This document shows, in pieces, positions 48,881-62,119 of a DNA stretch of 64,000 nt (its first letter is position 1; each line of letters begins with the position of its first letter). Source of the DNA: Diatrype stigma (lineage: Eukaryota > Ascomycota > Sordariomycetes > Xylariales > Diatrypaceae); NCBI GenBank assembly GCA_022225965.2, contig JAKJXP020000012.1, positions 1 through 64,000 of the forward strand, given 5' to 3'. A program made the translations under genes and the position numbers. The notes beneath the pieces were generated by a model. That model was not told where the DNA came from. It made no database searches and saw nothing but the letters and a program-made list of their open reading frames with translations.

Positions 48881-50882
48881 CATCCTTTTATAATTCTCTC
48901 TTTCTACCTTTATACTTTACCAAGACTTCTTTTTGCATAGTTCCTTCTTACATCGTAAGCCTTACCCTTATAACTTGCCTTTGGATTAGGCAAATCCCTC
49001 GAAAATATCGAATACCGTCCACCCTTAGCGGCCCTTAACCCCTCCGCAATAAACACCCGAAACAGGTCTTAAAAAACCGGCCTCCGTTATTCTTATAAAT
49101 CCATTTATAATGGCTAACAATAAGCGTAACGACGGCAATACCTTAAAAGCCATTCCTTTTATTTTAAAAAGGCCAAACGACAAAATGGCAACAGCAAAAC
49201 TTGGCGCTCCGAAAAAACATAAGTTTTAAGAAAACCCTTTTATTCATTTATTTTTAAGGACCCTTAAAGATTCCTTAATAAATTCCATTTTAATAGCAAT
49301 TAAGTTAATACGTAAAAAAAAAAAAAAAAAAAAAAACATCCGAATTAAATTCGAGATATTTATAACTTATTCCTTATTTTTTAATACCGTTCGAAATGCA
49401 TTTTAATAACTTATATTTATATATTAATAATGGGCCTAATTAATATATTAATAAATTAAGCGACTTATAATAAACCTAATTAACGCAGAAAGTTCGGAAA
49501 ACTTTAATCCGTTCCTTTTCGCTTTTTACGTTATGCATATAAACGTAAACGGCCTAACTGCTTTCCGTTATGCTCTTTTTCCGTTAATACCCCCGGAAAA
49601 CCCTATCGATTTCGTTTTTAACGAATCCCCTAAAAATACGCCCTTATTCCCCCGTAAACGACGCGTATTCTTTATATCGTACCTTTCGGAAACCGCAGCT
49701 ACGTTAACGCCGTCCATACCATTTCAATCGTACGTATCGATAGCTCGCTCCAAAAATAAAAAGGCCCAAAATTAAACTAACGTAGCGAAAAAACCCAAGA
49801 AGCCGAAAGAAATGCAAACTTTAGGCCTTAATTCCAATAAGTTAACGCAATCCTAACCGGCGAAAAAAGCCGATAACCGCCTTTTTTTCCGCTTTACCTT
49901 TAACCATCCCTAATACGCATTGCGCCTTATAAATATTCGCGCCATAATGGTGGACATTTTTAAGCTTAACTTACGGAAAGTTATCGATGCTTAAAAAGTT
50001 AAAACCGAATGGATATTACGGCCCCGTAATAATACCGCCAAGCAATATATTTTCGATGAAGCCTTCAAAATAAAAGGCTTAATTATCGAAAGGGCCAAAA
50101 ATTGGCATATATACATTTTCGTCGGGATCCTAAAAGAATTCCGTATTTATATAGGCATTTAGCTTATCGATGCGGTTATTAAAGCCGAAATAATTGCTTA
50201 AACGGACGTAAATCCCATCTTTTTATATCGTTCCAAACGGCAAATCTCCGGCGCCTTTATATAAAAATGGGTTATCGCTTTCCTTTAAACCGTTAAACGT
50301 TTCAAGACTTTCGGCTTTCGTTTCGAAAAGCATATTATTAAAACCCCCAAAATCATTTAATACCAAATCTGCTTCGGCTTTTATAATAAACGGCATTACA
50401 ATAACGATTCATGTTACTAATAATGCGACAAAAGGTATAAGATATATAAGGAAATACGTCAAAAAGGAATTTACGAAAACGAAATTAAATGCCTTAACTG
50501 CCGCAGCCCTTATAGGTTTAATTCGCTGGCATATCTAATCCGGCCAATAAAAAAAGACGGCAAAATTATCCGACCAACCAAATAACAATTCGCTAAAATC
50601 AAATAATTAAAGAAGTAATAATATAACAAAGTACTTAAAAAAAAGAAAATTTAATAATTAATCCAATCCCATTCTTAATAATTACGACCGCAATTTGATG
50701 CATAAATCCAGGCATAAATCCAGGCATAAGCATAAGTACCGAATAACGAAAAGAAAAAAAAGGACGACCCGATGAAATCCCTTACCCCAGCAGGCCCCAG
50801 GACCCCCAAAGGGCCACGGCCACCGCCACCACCCCTCCCGGCACAAACACACCAGAACGCCAGTGTCAAGACAAACCATTCA

Positions 50883-50892
50883 NNNNNNNNNN
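50883..50892. other. Assembly gap (10 N)
   Basis: Ten undetermined bases immediately before a poly-C run, inside the proline-rich part of A4 ORF1. The matching place in A3 (near 37680-37760) is G-rich on the plus strand but has no long homopolymer, so the gap is probably a sequencing stall at low-complexity DNA. Confidence 0.95.

Positions 50893-50921
<29 letters not shown>
50893..50921. repeat. Poly-C run of 29
   Basis: An uninterrupted C homopolymer next to the N gap. Its length is not reliable. It would code for proline in the ORF1 frame. Confidence 0.9.
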
Positions 50922-50923
<2 letters not shown>

Positions 50924-51359
50924 CCCCTTACCGCTGCCCCCGCTGCCGCTTCCGCTACAAAAGGGAACAAAAAGAACGGCAAAAATACCCACATCGACGA
51001 CGCGATGGAAAAAGGCGACGACCCCCTTTATTACGATGATATTAACGAGGCGGAAAAATACCCCATACCGATAGGCCCTCTTATTTTAAACGTATCCCAA
51101 GCAACAAACGAACGCCTAGCCCGATTTCGCAAAGCCATTGCCCGAAACGCCCTAGCGGCCGGCAATAACGATATCGACGAATTAATAAATACCCTTCGTT
51201 TACGTAGAATTATTCCCTTTAAAAAAGGATCCGACCTTTATAATTAAAAAACCGACGAAAAAGAAAAAGGCGTAATACGTTCGGAAAAAAGCAGACTTTT
51301 ATAACCGCTAAAAATAACGAAATAACTTTGGCCCTTTCATAATAATACCGCCCGATTTT

Positions 51360-54300
51360 TTAAATAATTGTTTATAATATAAATTAATATCCGCAAAAGT
51401 AAAAAGAAAAGGTACCATATTCGATATAGCATTTAAAACGGCGAACGACGTAAAGGCGGACGTCGTATTAATATAAAAGCCATAAATAATAACGTTCCAC
51501 GGCAAAAAACAAACCAAAACCTATTTCCGATACGACATTTTCTCGCCGGTAAAAGATTAAACGGAATATTCCAAAATCCTTATATACGTCTGAAAAAATC
51601 TAACCCTTAATATTACATAATTGCGTCCTTTCGTTATTAAAAACGCAATCGTTATGCAAATTAATTATATTATTATTAAAAACGTTTACTTAAATAACGA
51701 AACGCCTTATGTTTTATTCGTTAAGCTAAAACAATAAAAATCCGGCTTTCGAAAAGTAATAATAAGGGGTTTTAACGCCGTTTATTAAACGTAACAATTA
51801 CGACAACGATAACGACATAACGGATTAAAGCAAAAAGTAATAAATTGGTTTAAAAATTAAAACCTTTAGGTTTTTAATAAAAACGAATCCATGTATTATT
51901 TAAGCAATATAATCGACCTTATAACTTTTAATATATTAAAAAGCATAATAAAAATAAACAGCAACATATATACGCATTTTAATTATTATATATTAATCGG
52001 TAAAATATCGATTAATAAGCTCGTTAAGGTTTTTAAATCCAAATTTAGCTTTCCATTAAACGCGGCCTTAAAGTTTTTTTAATTTATTTATACGTATTAA
52101 ATTAAAATATTAACGACATTTATTTTAATCCAAAAATGTAAAAACTTAACCTTTAAATTATTAAAAACGTTTAACCGCATAATAAAGGCATTAAAAAAGC
52201 CCAAATATAACCGCAAACAAAACGCGTCGTAATAAACGAAAAAATGCAACGAAATTATTAAACGGATGTAACAATCGGCGACGAAAAATAAAATCCCGGA
52301 TCCGGATACGGTAAGAAAATACAAATTTATTATTTAACGAATAAAAGAATAATACTAAAAACGGCAAATAATTAATGCTATTTTAAATAAATTAATTAAT
52401 AATATAATAAATTAATATAAGCTTAAAAATAATTTACGAACTTTTTTAATAATAAACGGCAATCGGATAATAACAAATACGAAAAGCAAAATTAATTATT
52501 TCCGATATAAAGTTTTCGTTTTATAAGCAAACGGCGAAAACATCGATAACCCATAATATCCGTTTAAGCCCCATAATATAAATCCCTTTATAACTGATCC
52601 ATTAATAATTGTCTATATTTACGAATTAATCTTATGGAATTAAATAATAACGATAATAAAAATAAAGAACGTTTATATTAAAATCCTTAATACGGCATTA
52701 AAAAAACGAATTAACGGCTTTATTATTTTAATATGCATAACCGGTTATTAAAAACGCTATTCGCATTTTGTACGAAAAATGCCTGCGATACGGATACCAT
52801 TTAATACCTTTCCGTATCGCCGAAATCGTTATGTTTTTTAAAATAAATAAATCCGACTTTACGGTGATAAAATCTTAACGCTTTATTTACTTCCTTTTTT
52901 ATTTCGGAAAAAGCCTAAAACGATTAATTGTTAAATACATATTAATAATAACTATTCGCAAAAATATTATTAATACGCAGCAATTTAACGCATTACTTAA
53001 AAAGTCGATATTAAATTTAATATTTTACGTTATATATAATATAAAAATAACATTCGCTTAATATAAAATCGCATCGTTTTTAATATTAAATATTACGGGC
53101 GCTTTTAATGCGGTATTACGTAATAAATTAATATTTCGACTATAATAATAAAAATAAAACCATTTGTTAATTAAATAAATTAATTCCTTTATAATTAATC
53201 GTTTCGTATTTATTCGAATAAAAAACGTTATTATAAACCTTGGCCTTTTATTTTACGACGTCCCTTAGGGCTTCTTAATATTTCCAATATTATTTATATT
53301 ATATACGAAACCGCTTTTTCGGAAAGGAATCCCATTAATCCGCTTTAAATATGCCGACGACGTAACGATATTACGTACAAATAAAACTATAACCGAAACT
53401 TTCGCCTTATTAATAGCCGACGTTTCAAATATTTTTAATTAAAAACGAAAAAACGCCCTTACTTTTCACTTAACCAAAAGCGATTTTAAATACTTTTATA
53501 AAAGCCGGACTTCTTTAAACGTACCGGTTATTGCGGAAAACTTTAAAATACATTCACTTAATAAAGCGATTAAATAGCTAAAAAAAAATTTCGATTTTAA
53601 GTTAAGCTTTAAAAAATACGTATCTAAATAAGCCGCTAAGGCTTTACGTATCGCTAATTATATCCGTTACTTTAATAAAGTAACGAAAAAATTATTACCG
53701 AATAAAACCGTAATAACAATAAAGGCTTATATAATACTAATAGCTACTTTTAATACGAAAGCCTAATACTTTAAAGAAAACGCCTAGTAGTTAAAAAATA
53801 AGAATTCGCATTAATAAACGTTTTAAAGCATTTTATAATTTCCAATAAGCCATTTAAAATCGCCGCTAAAGCAATTCTTTTAATATGGCGCATTATTAAT
53901 ATCTTTATTTTATATCGTAAATTAAGTATCCTTCTAATAAAAATAATATACGAACAAATACGAAAACGATACGTTATTCGATTTTGCAGTTTAAATTCGA
54001 TTTATTCGATTATTTAACGCATTAATTAATTAAAAAAACGCTAGCCTACGTAATTGTAATTAACGTCGAATTTAATAGCAATTTGCCCCCATTCTTTATT
54101 CCTAAATAGGAAATAACCAAATAAGCCGCTATTCGTTTTAGCCGACAAAAAAAAAGAAAAAACGCCCATAAAAAATTACTCGAATCCGTTTATTTTCGAA
54201 ACCTGGTTATTTATTTTAATGGCTTCAGGATCGACCAAATTAATTGGGGCTTTATTGCTTATTAAGGTAATAAACGCTTATACGTAATTAATGAATTACT

Positions 54301-55090
54301 TTTAAACGCAAAAGTTTTCGACGGCAAAGTAATAGCCGTACGCAAAACGGCTTAATAAGCAAAAAACGTATAATACGACCTAAATTTTCTTCCGATAGAT
54401 TTATATTTTTGCATCGATAATACGACGGTTATTCGATATATCCTTAAGTACTTATCGGATTATTCCTAATAAAACTTCCTAAAATTTCATTAAACCGTTT
54501 TTCGAATCCGACCGATAACCTTCTTTATTTAATAAATACCGGAACATGTCAAAATTAAAAAAAACGAAGCCGCAAACGTTTAAGCCAAACTTGACGCAAA
54601 ACGGCCAGCCCTTAATAACGATAACCATACTTCCGGTATCGTAATTCTTTCCCATTTCCGACGTATCAGCCGGAAAAAACGTTTATTCGTCTTTTTTGCG
54701 TAATAATTACGCAATATACCCCCGTTATATTAACGATAAGAATTCGAAATAAATAAGCCCTTTAAAAAGCTTTCCTTTATTTAAACAATACTATACCGTT
54801 TTTTTACGAAACGATCGGGCTATAAGAATTTCGTTAGTTATTATAAACGTTTTAAACATTCGGACGACGTTATCGATAAATATCGTTATAAATACGGAGC
54901 CGATAAAAAATCCTTATATTACTTTCTGCGACTTGCTTTAAGGTGCCTTTCGATTCTTCGGGATCCGGGCAAAGCACGAAACGGACGAACTTTTCGGCCA
55001 TAACGGCTACCGAAATTTCGCAGCCTTTATCGAAAAAGCCCGCCCATATGGGCCGGCAAAGAAATAAATTACAATATACTGGACTTTAAT
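51360..55090 (+). pseudogene. LINE-A ORF2 relic (endonuclease, RT, RNase H), copy A4
   Basis: Endonuclease from about 51360. The GDFNA site is near 51765-51785 (GFNAV after transitions). The SDH site near 51975-51990 is degraded. RT box YADD intact at 53350-53361. Thumb region near 53640-53700. RNase H from about 54245 (ggggctttattgcttattaagg). C-terminal block to about 55060 (HMGRQR-like). Stops are dense, so not functional. Confidence 0.78.
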
Positions 55091-55110
55091 TTAAAGGAAA
55101 AATAGGGATA

Positions 55111-55751
55111 TGATGATGATGATGTATTTTTACGTCCGGATGGACCTATCTACCTAACTACCTACCCCCGAAGGGGGTATATATAACTACGTACATAAGC
55201 CCGACACTGTATAGTGTATGGGACGGCTGGAGTATCTAGGGGCAAGCCCCAGGACAGAGCGCGAGCAAATTGGGGCTGACAGAAAGAGAAGGGGGGGCTG
55301 GGGCTGGGGCGTCGGGGGCGGAATCGACGCATTGTTGTTGCCACATAGATGACTGGTGGCGGGTGGGGTTTTGGGTACCGTTTGGCTGGGGGGGGCTGCC
55401 AGTCAACGGCGGGGTCGTCGAGTAGTGGGCGGCTCGGCGGATGGTTATAAGGGGGACGTCGTATGGGAGAAGGGGGCGTTAGGTCTGCGGAGGGGGCAGG
55501 GGACGTCGGTAGTCGGTGCCAGCGGCTTGGCGGAAGTCGGAAGTCGGTAGCGGATGGCAGAAATTGCCGGATTTGTTGCCATTACTGGCGGCGTCGGGAA
55601 TACGTAAAGCAGGGCCCGCTCGGTTTGCGTCGCATGCACGCGGCTTAGCAGCTGCGTACTTCGACAAGCCAGGTCGTCACCCACCGCAGCAATTGCTGGG
55701 CTGGGCAGACTTAGCTAAGGTGCGGACAGTTTAACCACTTATCCAGGTGGT
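55111..55751 (-). mobile_element. SINE-1 copy e, best preserved
   Basis: 641 bp on the minus strand, in the ORF2/3' UTR joint of A4. Perfect 14-bp TSD GAAAAATAGGGATA at 55097-55110 and 55752-55765. Tail (gat)n at 55111-55123. Few transitions and a perfect 3' hairpin. Near the 5' end the sense strand has TAGCTAAGTCTG (55706-55717 reversed), one base off the Pol III A-box consensus. I see no B box, so a Pol III origin is not shown. Confidence 0.95.
55163..55179 (-). other. 3' hairpin of SINE-1, perfect TACCCCC-TTC-GGGGGTA
   Basis: Seven-pair stem with a three-base loop (TTCG-type if the closing C-G is counted as loop). Shared in position with LINE-A/B 3' UTRs, for example 33268-33284. Likely the structure through which the LINE RT recognises both RNAs (inference from known LINE/SINE pairs). 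Confidence 0.7.
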
Positions 55752-56026
55752 GAAAAATAGGGATAACAAGGCTTATGGAAAATAAGACACCCCAGCGGAA
55801 AATAAAACCATTTCCTATATTAGACCCCGATACGCTCGCGCTTTATTTCGGGCCCTGCCCTTAATATTCTAACCGTCCCATATATTAAACAGTATCGGAC
55901 CTTATATAGCCTTAATTATCCTATAAACCTTTTATACCCCCTTCGGGAATGGCTTATATGTAACTAGGTACATTAATTAGATAGGTTCATTCGGACGTAA
56001 AAATTCATCATTATCATTATTATTAT

Positions 56027-56460
56027 TATCGGCGTTATATCGTTTTTATAATAATATCGTAAACGCGTCGTTATTGCTTTTTTCTTAATAAGCGCCTAAA
56101 TAACTTTAACGCATTTCGCTATTTTATTTAAATTAACAGAAATAATGAAATTGTTAATATTATTTTTAATTGATATATCTTTTTCGTTATTGTTTTTTCG
56201 GTAATATTCGTTACATTAACGTCGTTTAAACGTTATGCGTTTAAGCTTACGTTAAAATGGTGCTAATTTTATATAATGCCAGTAACGCCCTTATTTATCG
56301 CCATCGGCATTTCCTTTGTTACATACGCGTTACGACGACGTTATAAAGGCGCTAAAGGGATAATATAATGCCGTAAATTTCGATTCCGGTATTAAATTAA
56401 TAATTTAAATAAGTTTTAATTAAAAAATATTAATTTTAAAGCTTTTACGTTATTTATATT
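56027..56460. other. A4 TSD and unassigned flank, possible LINE-D 5' part
   Basis: Starts with the right TSD of A4, then about 420 bp with no partner in the window up to the 5' end of C4. Joined to 48588-48866 it forms one pre-A4 stretch. The minus strand reads as a stop-interrupted coding-like sequence. I do not recognise it firmly. Confidence 0.35.
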
Positions 56461-56592
56461 ATAATGGCGAAAGTTAAAGAACGAAATCTCGAATAACTTC
56501 ACCAAATTACGACTTTTATTAAATCTAACATCAGATTTGAAATTCTTACCATTAATTTACCTTAATCGCGTTATCGCATCGGTTACGCAACG

Positions 56593-58080
56593 ATGGCGCA
56601 GCTGGATAGTCCTAATGAATATTTAATGGCGGTAACTAAAGCCATCGCTGAACTTGTCCAAAGCCAATACCATTCCAACGTCGGACGGAACATAATAACA
56701 GCGTAGCAATAATTGCAATAAAGCGAAAACGAAAGAAATAACGAAATGGAAGTAATTGCTGAATTAAAAAAAAACTAACCGACTTTATTATTTCAAATAT
56801 ATATATATAGTGGAAATTATTAATAAAGTTATCGACGCCTATAACGAAACGGATACAAATCGCAACCGACGCGAACCCGATGCGTTAGCTACGCTTAAAA
56901 ATCTTAAAAATACCGTCCATAATATCGAGAAAATTATCGAAAAAAGCTATTAAGCAATAAAACGATAAGCAAATAAAACAACGCGTTTTAAGCCGTTATA
57001 ATAACGGGCGGTATAAATAACGGTAACGCATAAAAACCGAAACTAATAGTTTTAACCAAGCGGAATCGGGAAAGAATTATTAAGGTAAAAAGCATTGCGA
57101 ACGAATTAAAATTACGAACATTAATGGATATAATAAAAGCAATCAATTTTGTTTTGATTACGGAAAAAGCGGTAACAATGCGTCGCTTACGTAACGGTAA
57201 CGTAATATTTACGTTTAAAAAAACGGCAACAAAATATAAAACAAAGAAAAGCTGAATTCATGCCGCATTCGATATATAAACGAAGCGTTTTAATAGATTA
57301 TTCATAATTATCGCAAAAAGCTTATTAAATAAAAGATTTAAGAATGCTTACGAATAAAACGAAAAGTTTATTAAAGATTTAAAAAAAACGTTCCAACGAT
57401 TAATAAGGTAATACCGGTATTTATACGGAATAAAAAAGCAAAATACGCCATATTAATAATAAAGATTAACAAATTCGTCATAATAGTTATATAAAAACGG
57501 CTTAATATAAAAAGCCTAAATATTCGAATACGAATCGTTTTATAAGAACGTTATTATTCGCTTATATTACGGATGTTATAAATACGAATATATTATGGCG
57601 CATTATATAAAATAAAAACGATATAAACGTTACGTTAACGTTGCTTACAAAAAAACAAAAAAGAATATTCGGTATTAAAAAGTAATAACTTAAATAAATG
57701 CGTAAATTATAACGGTAAGTATATAACGTAATTCCGAAGTTACGAAGTAATTATTAAGCAATGCGAGCGAATAAGGGACGCTTATATATATAAATTACGG
57801 CAATTCGAAATAAAAAGCAACGGAAATAACGTAACGAAAACGGAACTACGCCAATAAATAAGCCTATACGACTTATACGTCCGATCGGCAAGTTAAAAGA
57901 AAAAAATACCGAGCCTACGAAAAGAAATGCCGAAAAAAGGACGCCTATTAAAACTGAAAAAATAAGCCAAAAGGTCCAAAAATATTAATGCCTACCTAAT
58001 ATAACAATAACCCATACGCGCCATTAACGAAACGCCAGCAACCGTTAAATAATACGTAAAAAAACATTTTATCGAGTAAT
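56593..58080 (+). pseudogene. LINE-C ORF1 (gag-like) relic, copy C4
   Basis: ATG at 56593, MAQLDSPNEYLMAVTKAIAE then stops from RIP. A conserved gag block is readable: RIIKVKSIANELKLRTLMDI, INFVLITEKAVTMRRLRNGN, FTFKKTATKYKTKKS (57075-57250). These match Tad1/CgT1-like ORF1 proteins in which this domain precedes zinc knuckles. Cysteines around 57560-57660 are largely lost. RNA-binding role inferred. Confidence 0.75.
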
Positions 58081-58084
58081 TCAT

Positions 58085-61000
58085 AATAAAAATCGAAATT
58101 CTTTATTAAAACGTAACGGAATTAAAAACGAACGCATCGTTAGCGTTAGGCAGCAAAAAAACATAGCATATAATTACGGTTTAAAAACCGTATATTAAAC
58201 CGGAAACATAAAAAATATATTGTCCAGAATTATGATTTTATATAGCAATATATGCCGAAAAAAGCAAAACAGCAATATATATATATAAATACATCGCATT
58301 AACATCGTAAAAACACCGTATTAATTATAATTAAATAGTTATTATTTTTAAATAAAAACTAAAACTATTAAATATATAAAGCATATATGTAAAGCCGATT
58401 TTAAGCGATTATAAAAAAAGCTTATTATCGCTTTTCGTTATAAAAGCGCTACGTAAGCGTAACGTAATAATAAGGAATTTTAATATGTACCATTCATTAT
58501 GAAACAGATACGGAAAAACGTTACTACAAGCGGCCGAAACCTTAATTTTAGCGCAACGTTAATACCTCGATATAATTATATCATTCGAAACGGTTATACG
58601 AATAAGGCATAATTAAAGAAATATTATAATTAACTTGGCTTAAATAAATTAAAGGCTTAAAGCAAATTATAAAAGGGCCCTTAAATAAAAAAAGTTAAAT
58701 TATAAATCGTAATTAATTAACGTCGTTACCGAATCGAAATAACTTAGTTAATAACCAAACCTATTAAATTAAAATTAGGCCATACTTAATAAAAATCTAG
58801 TTGCAATAAAAATAAGAAAAATCCGCATATTTAATGGATTCGACGGCCCGGAAAAAATAATAAATCGCAAACGCAGCGGCACCTTAGGGAAATTTAATTT
58901 CGGTAAAGCCGTTTCATAATGGAACCAAAAAATTAAAAAGGCAGTATAAAAAGCCAAACGGAAATACCGCAATTATAAAGCAACGTTAATATAAATAACG
59001 TAAAATAAATATAACGAAACATATAAGCAGCAAAAACGCGCCGTTTTCGCCGCTTAAACGAAGTACTGAAAATACTTAATCGCAAAAACATTAAACGATA
59101 ATAAAAAGCTTTAAAAGCTAAAGAAAAAAGCAAAACTAATTAATTTCTCCCTTTAAAAAGAAATAGCGCTTTCGCCGTTTAAACGATTCGGAAATAATAC
59201 GTTTATAATAAAAACATATAACGAAGGAATAGCCATATTTATGAAAAGATTTTTTCCGTTAAATGAAATAAGCCTAACCGATATTTTCGCTTGCAATTAT
59301 AAAGGACGTTAAAATAGCGATGCGTTTCCGATAAGTAAACGCGTTAATGCTAACGATATAAAAAGCATTATTAAAAAAATAAAAGCATAAAAGATACTTA
59401 AAAAAACCTCTTATTCGTAGGATTCCTAAAGGCATACGGAAAACCATTATTTAAAGCGTTAGTTATAATCGTGAAGCAGTTATTTATAATGAAATATATT
59501 CCATAACGCTTTCGCCGCGCCATTATATCGGTATTTATAAAGCCCGGAAAAATTATAAAAAAAACCAATTAATAGAAATATATAAACTAATAACATTTTT
59601 AAAAATAATAAGCAAAATTATCGAAAAGGTATTATGCAATCGCATTGCGAAAGTAAAGAAAGAATATGGCCTATTATTTAATAACTGAATAAGCAATAAA
59701 AGAAACCGATTAACGGAAATAGTTATTAAGATAATTACTAAAGCAATACATATAATCTAAAAAAACGGCAGAATAATATTATTATTATAACTTAATATTT
59801 CCGATACCTTTAATATAATAAATCATATTAAACTGCTAAATATTATATATAATAAGGAATTTCCCTTGTAGTTAATAAAATAAATTAAAGGATTTTTAAT
59901 TAAAAGGCAAATATAGCTGCGGTTTAATAACGTATTATAGGAATTATTATTATCGCCGATATTTTGCCTTTTATATCTAATAACGCTATATAAAGCCTTA
60001 GAAAATAAGGGCATAATAATAATAGGCTTTTTCGACGATCCGAATTTGCTAGTTGTTAATTGCAGCGTCGAAGCCAATTTTACGTAATTAAGCCGCATTT
60101 ATAACATTTATAAACAATAAACGAAAAAGCATAACATAAGATTTATATCGCAGAAAAGCGAACTTATTTATTTTATACGTATTTATAAAGCGCTTAAATA
60201 ATACGTACGGTTAAAGAATACGTACGATTAAAGAACATAATAATATAACCGGTTAAATTAGCAAAATTCCTAAAAATATTTTAAATAAGAAACTAAAATA
60301 ACAAAAGTACTTAAAGAAAATTTAAAAAAGCTCGCAAGGCAAAGCTTCGTTCTTATCCGTTTCGCGGTTATAACGTAAGACTATAACAACGCTAAAATAC
60401 GCGAGATTTATACGAAGGTAATTAAAAGTACCATTATTTACGGAACGTTTATTTAGTACATTTTTAATAAAAAAGATAAAAATAAAGGGCCTATAAATAA
60501 GCTTGGAATATATTAAACGTAATATTTACGTACCGTTACCAGAATATATAAAGCTATTTTAATATATATAATTAAGTTAAAAACGAAATGCCCGCTTTTA
60601 AATATTTATTTTAATGCAATAATAACAAAATTCGAAATTAAGCTAATAACTAACGGCATAAACGAAAACATACGTTAAGTAAACGGTGCGATAACGACGC
60701 GGTTTTATAAACGAAAACGCAAAAAGCAAATTAAATTTAATCGTAAATAAAAGAATATTACAAATAATTAATTACGGAAATAACTAAATAATGCCATATC
60801 GAATCAAGTTATAAAAAATAAATCGAAAACATATTAAAAACGTTAAATAATAATAATGCGTATACGACAAATATATACCGCGGAAATACCGATAACGCAA
60901 TTCGAATTTAATAAAAGGTTAAACTTAATTAAAAACTTATATAAATATATAAAAAATACGAAGCCTTAGTATTTTTTTAAGCGAAAACGAAAGCCATCGG

Positions 61001-61310
61001 TTTACGGTTATTCTTATTTTATTACGGCTTTTTCGCAATATTAACGCCGCGTTATTAATATAACGAAAAAAACGAAACCGCTTATTATGTAATAATAAAA
61101 TACAACCTTTATGAAAATAAAAAAACGCGTTTTCGTAACAATTTCGTTTCACGGACGCTATTTATGCGTAAATATTACGAAAAAGCATTATTAAATCCGA
61201 AATTAATAAAAATTTTCTTTAAGTAATTATTAAAACTAAAAGAATTACCGATATATAAGTTTATAATTAAATTTGCTTTTAACGAATTAACGTTATATAT
61301 ACGTAAAAAA
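58085..61310 (+). pseudogene. LINE-C ORF2 relic (endonuclease, RT, C-terminal module), copy C4
   Basis: Endonuclease: start near 58085 (IEILYQNVTEL-type), HIITV-x-KPYIKPET near 58165-58200, and RNFNMYHSL near 58473-58500 for GDFNxxHPLW. RT: LITFLKIISKIIEKVLCNRI near 59590, LNISDTFNIINHIKLL near 59790-59840, box GFFDDPN near 60030-60050. The thumb with KCPLLNIYFNAIITKFEIKL near 60585-60645 is in one frame here. C-terminal module NEKNETAYYVIIKY near 61060-61110. No RNase H lies between thumb and C-terminus. Confidence 0.82.
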
Positions 61311-61558
61311 AAAAGATAAACTTCGGCTTAAATGGTTTGAAATAAACGGGAAAATACGGGCAATATTACGACTGTACTAAATAAAAAATAAAAAACTAAC
61401 CGAAAAACGGCAATGCCGCAACGCATATAACGATATATTTAAATTTGGAATTCCTTAATATCGGAAAGCAAAAAAAACAAATAAAAATTACATATATAAA
61501 AAAATACAAAAACGCCAACGAAATAAAAACGTAACCCAAATGCCGCGTAAATATAAAA

Positions 61559-61802
<244 letters not shown>

Positions 61803-62119
61803 ATAATGATAATGATAATGAATTTTTACATCCGGATAAACCTATTTACTTAGCTACTTAATTATATACAGCCCATTTCCGAAGGAAATGTATAAGGAAT
61901 GGTTTTATAAAATAACTAAGTCTATATAAATACCGATATTATATAATATATGAAACGGCTAAAGTATTAAAGAACGGGCCTAAATAGGCAAGTTTAAAAT
62001 AAAACGCAAACGTATTAAGGTTTAATATAAGAAAGGTTTTTATTTTTCCGACAAATGGTTATTTCTTTTCGGAGCCTTATTATTATCCGTTACTTATTTT
62101 TTAAAGCAGGATTTAAAAA

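Larger units (their letters stand above)
49005..51310 (+). pseudogene. LINE-A ORF1 (gag-like) relic, copy A4, with assembly gap
   Basis: The start codon is ATA at 49005 in place of ATG. Frame DPIDFVFNESPKNTP near 49600, the knuckle region near 50450-50530, then an open stretch 50772-51074 with a proline run across the N gap and poly-C. The acidic/helical tail ERLARFRKAIARNALAA lies at 51110-51160. It matches A3 over its length. The N gap lies in the part coding for the proline-rich linker. Confidence 0.75.
48881..56026 (+). mobile_element. LINE-A copy A4, full length, carrying SINE-1
   Basis: Full 5' end (catccttttataattctc) to a (cat/tat)n tail ending at 56026. TSD ATCGGCGTTATATC at 48867-48880 and 56028-56041. 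Without the SINE-1 insert and its TSD it is about 6.49 kb. Contains a 10-N assembly gap. Intermediate decay: RT box intact as YADD, but start codon lost and many stops. Confidence 0.93.
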
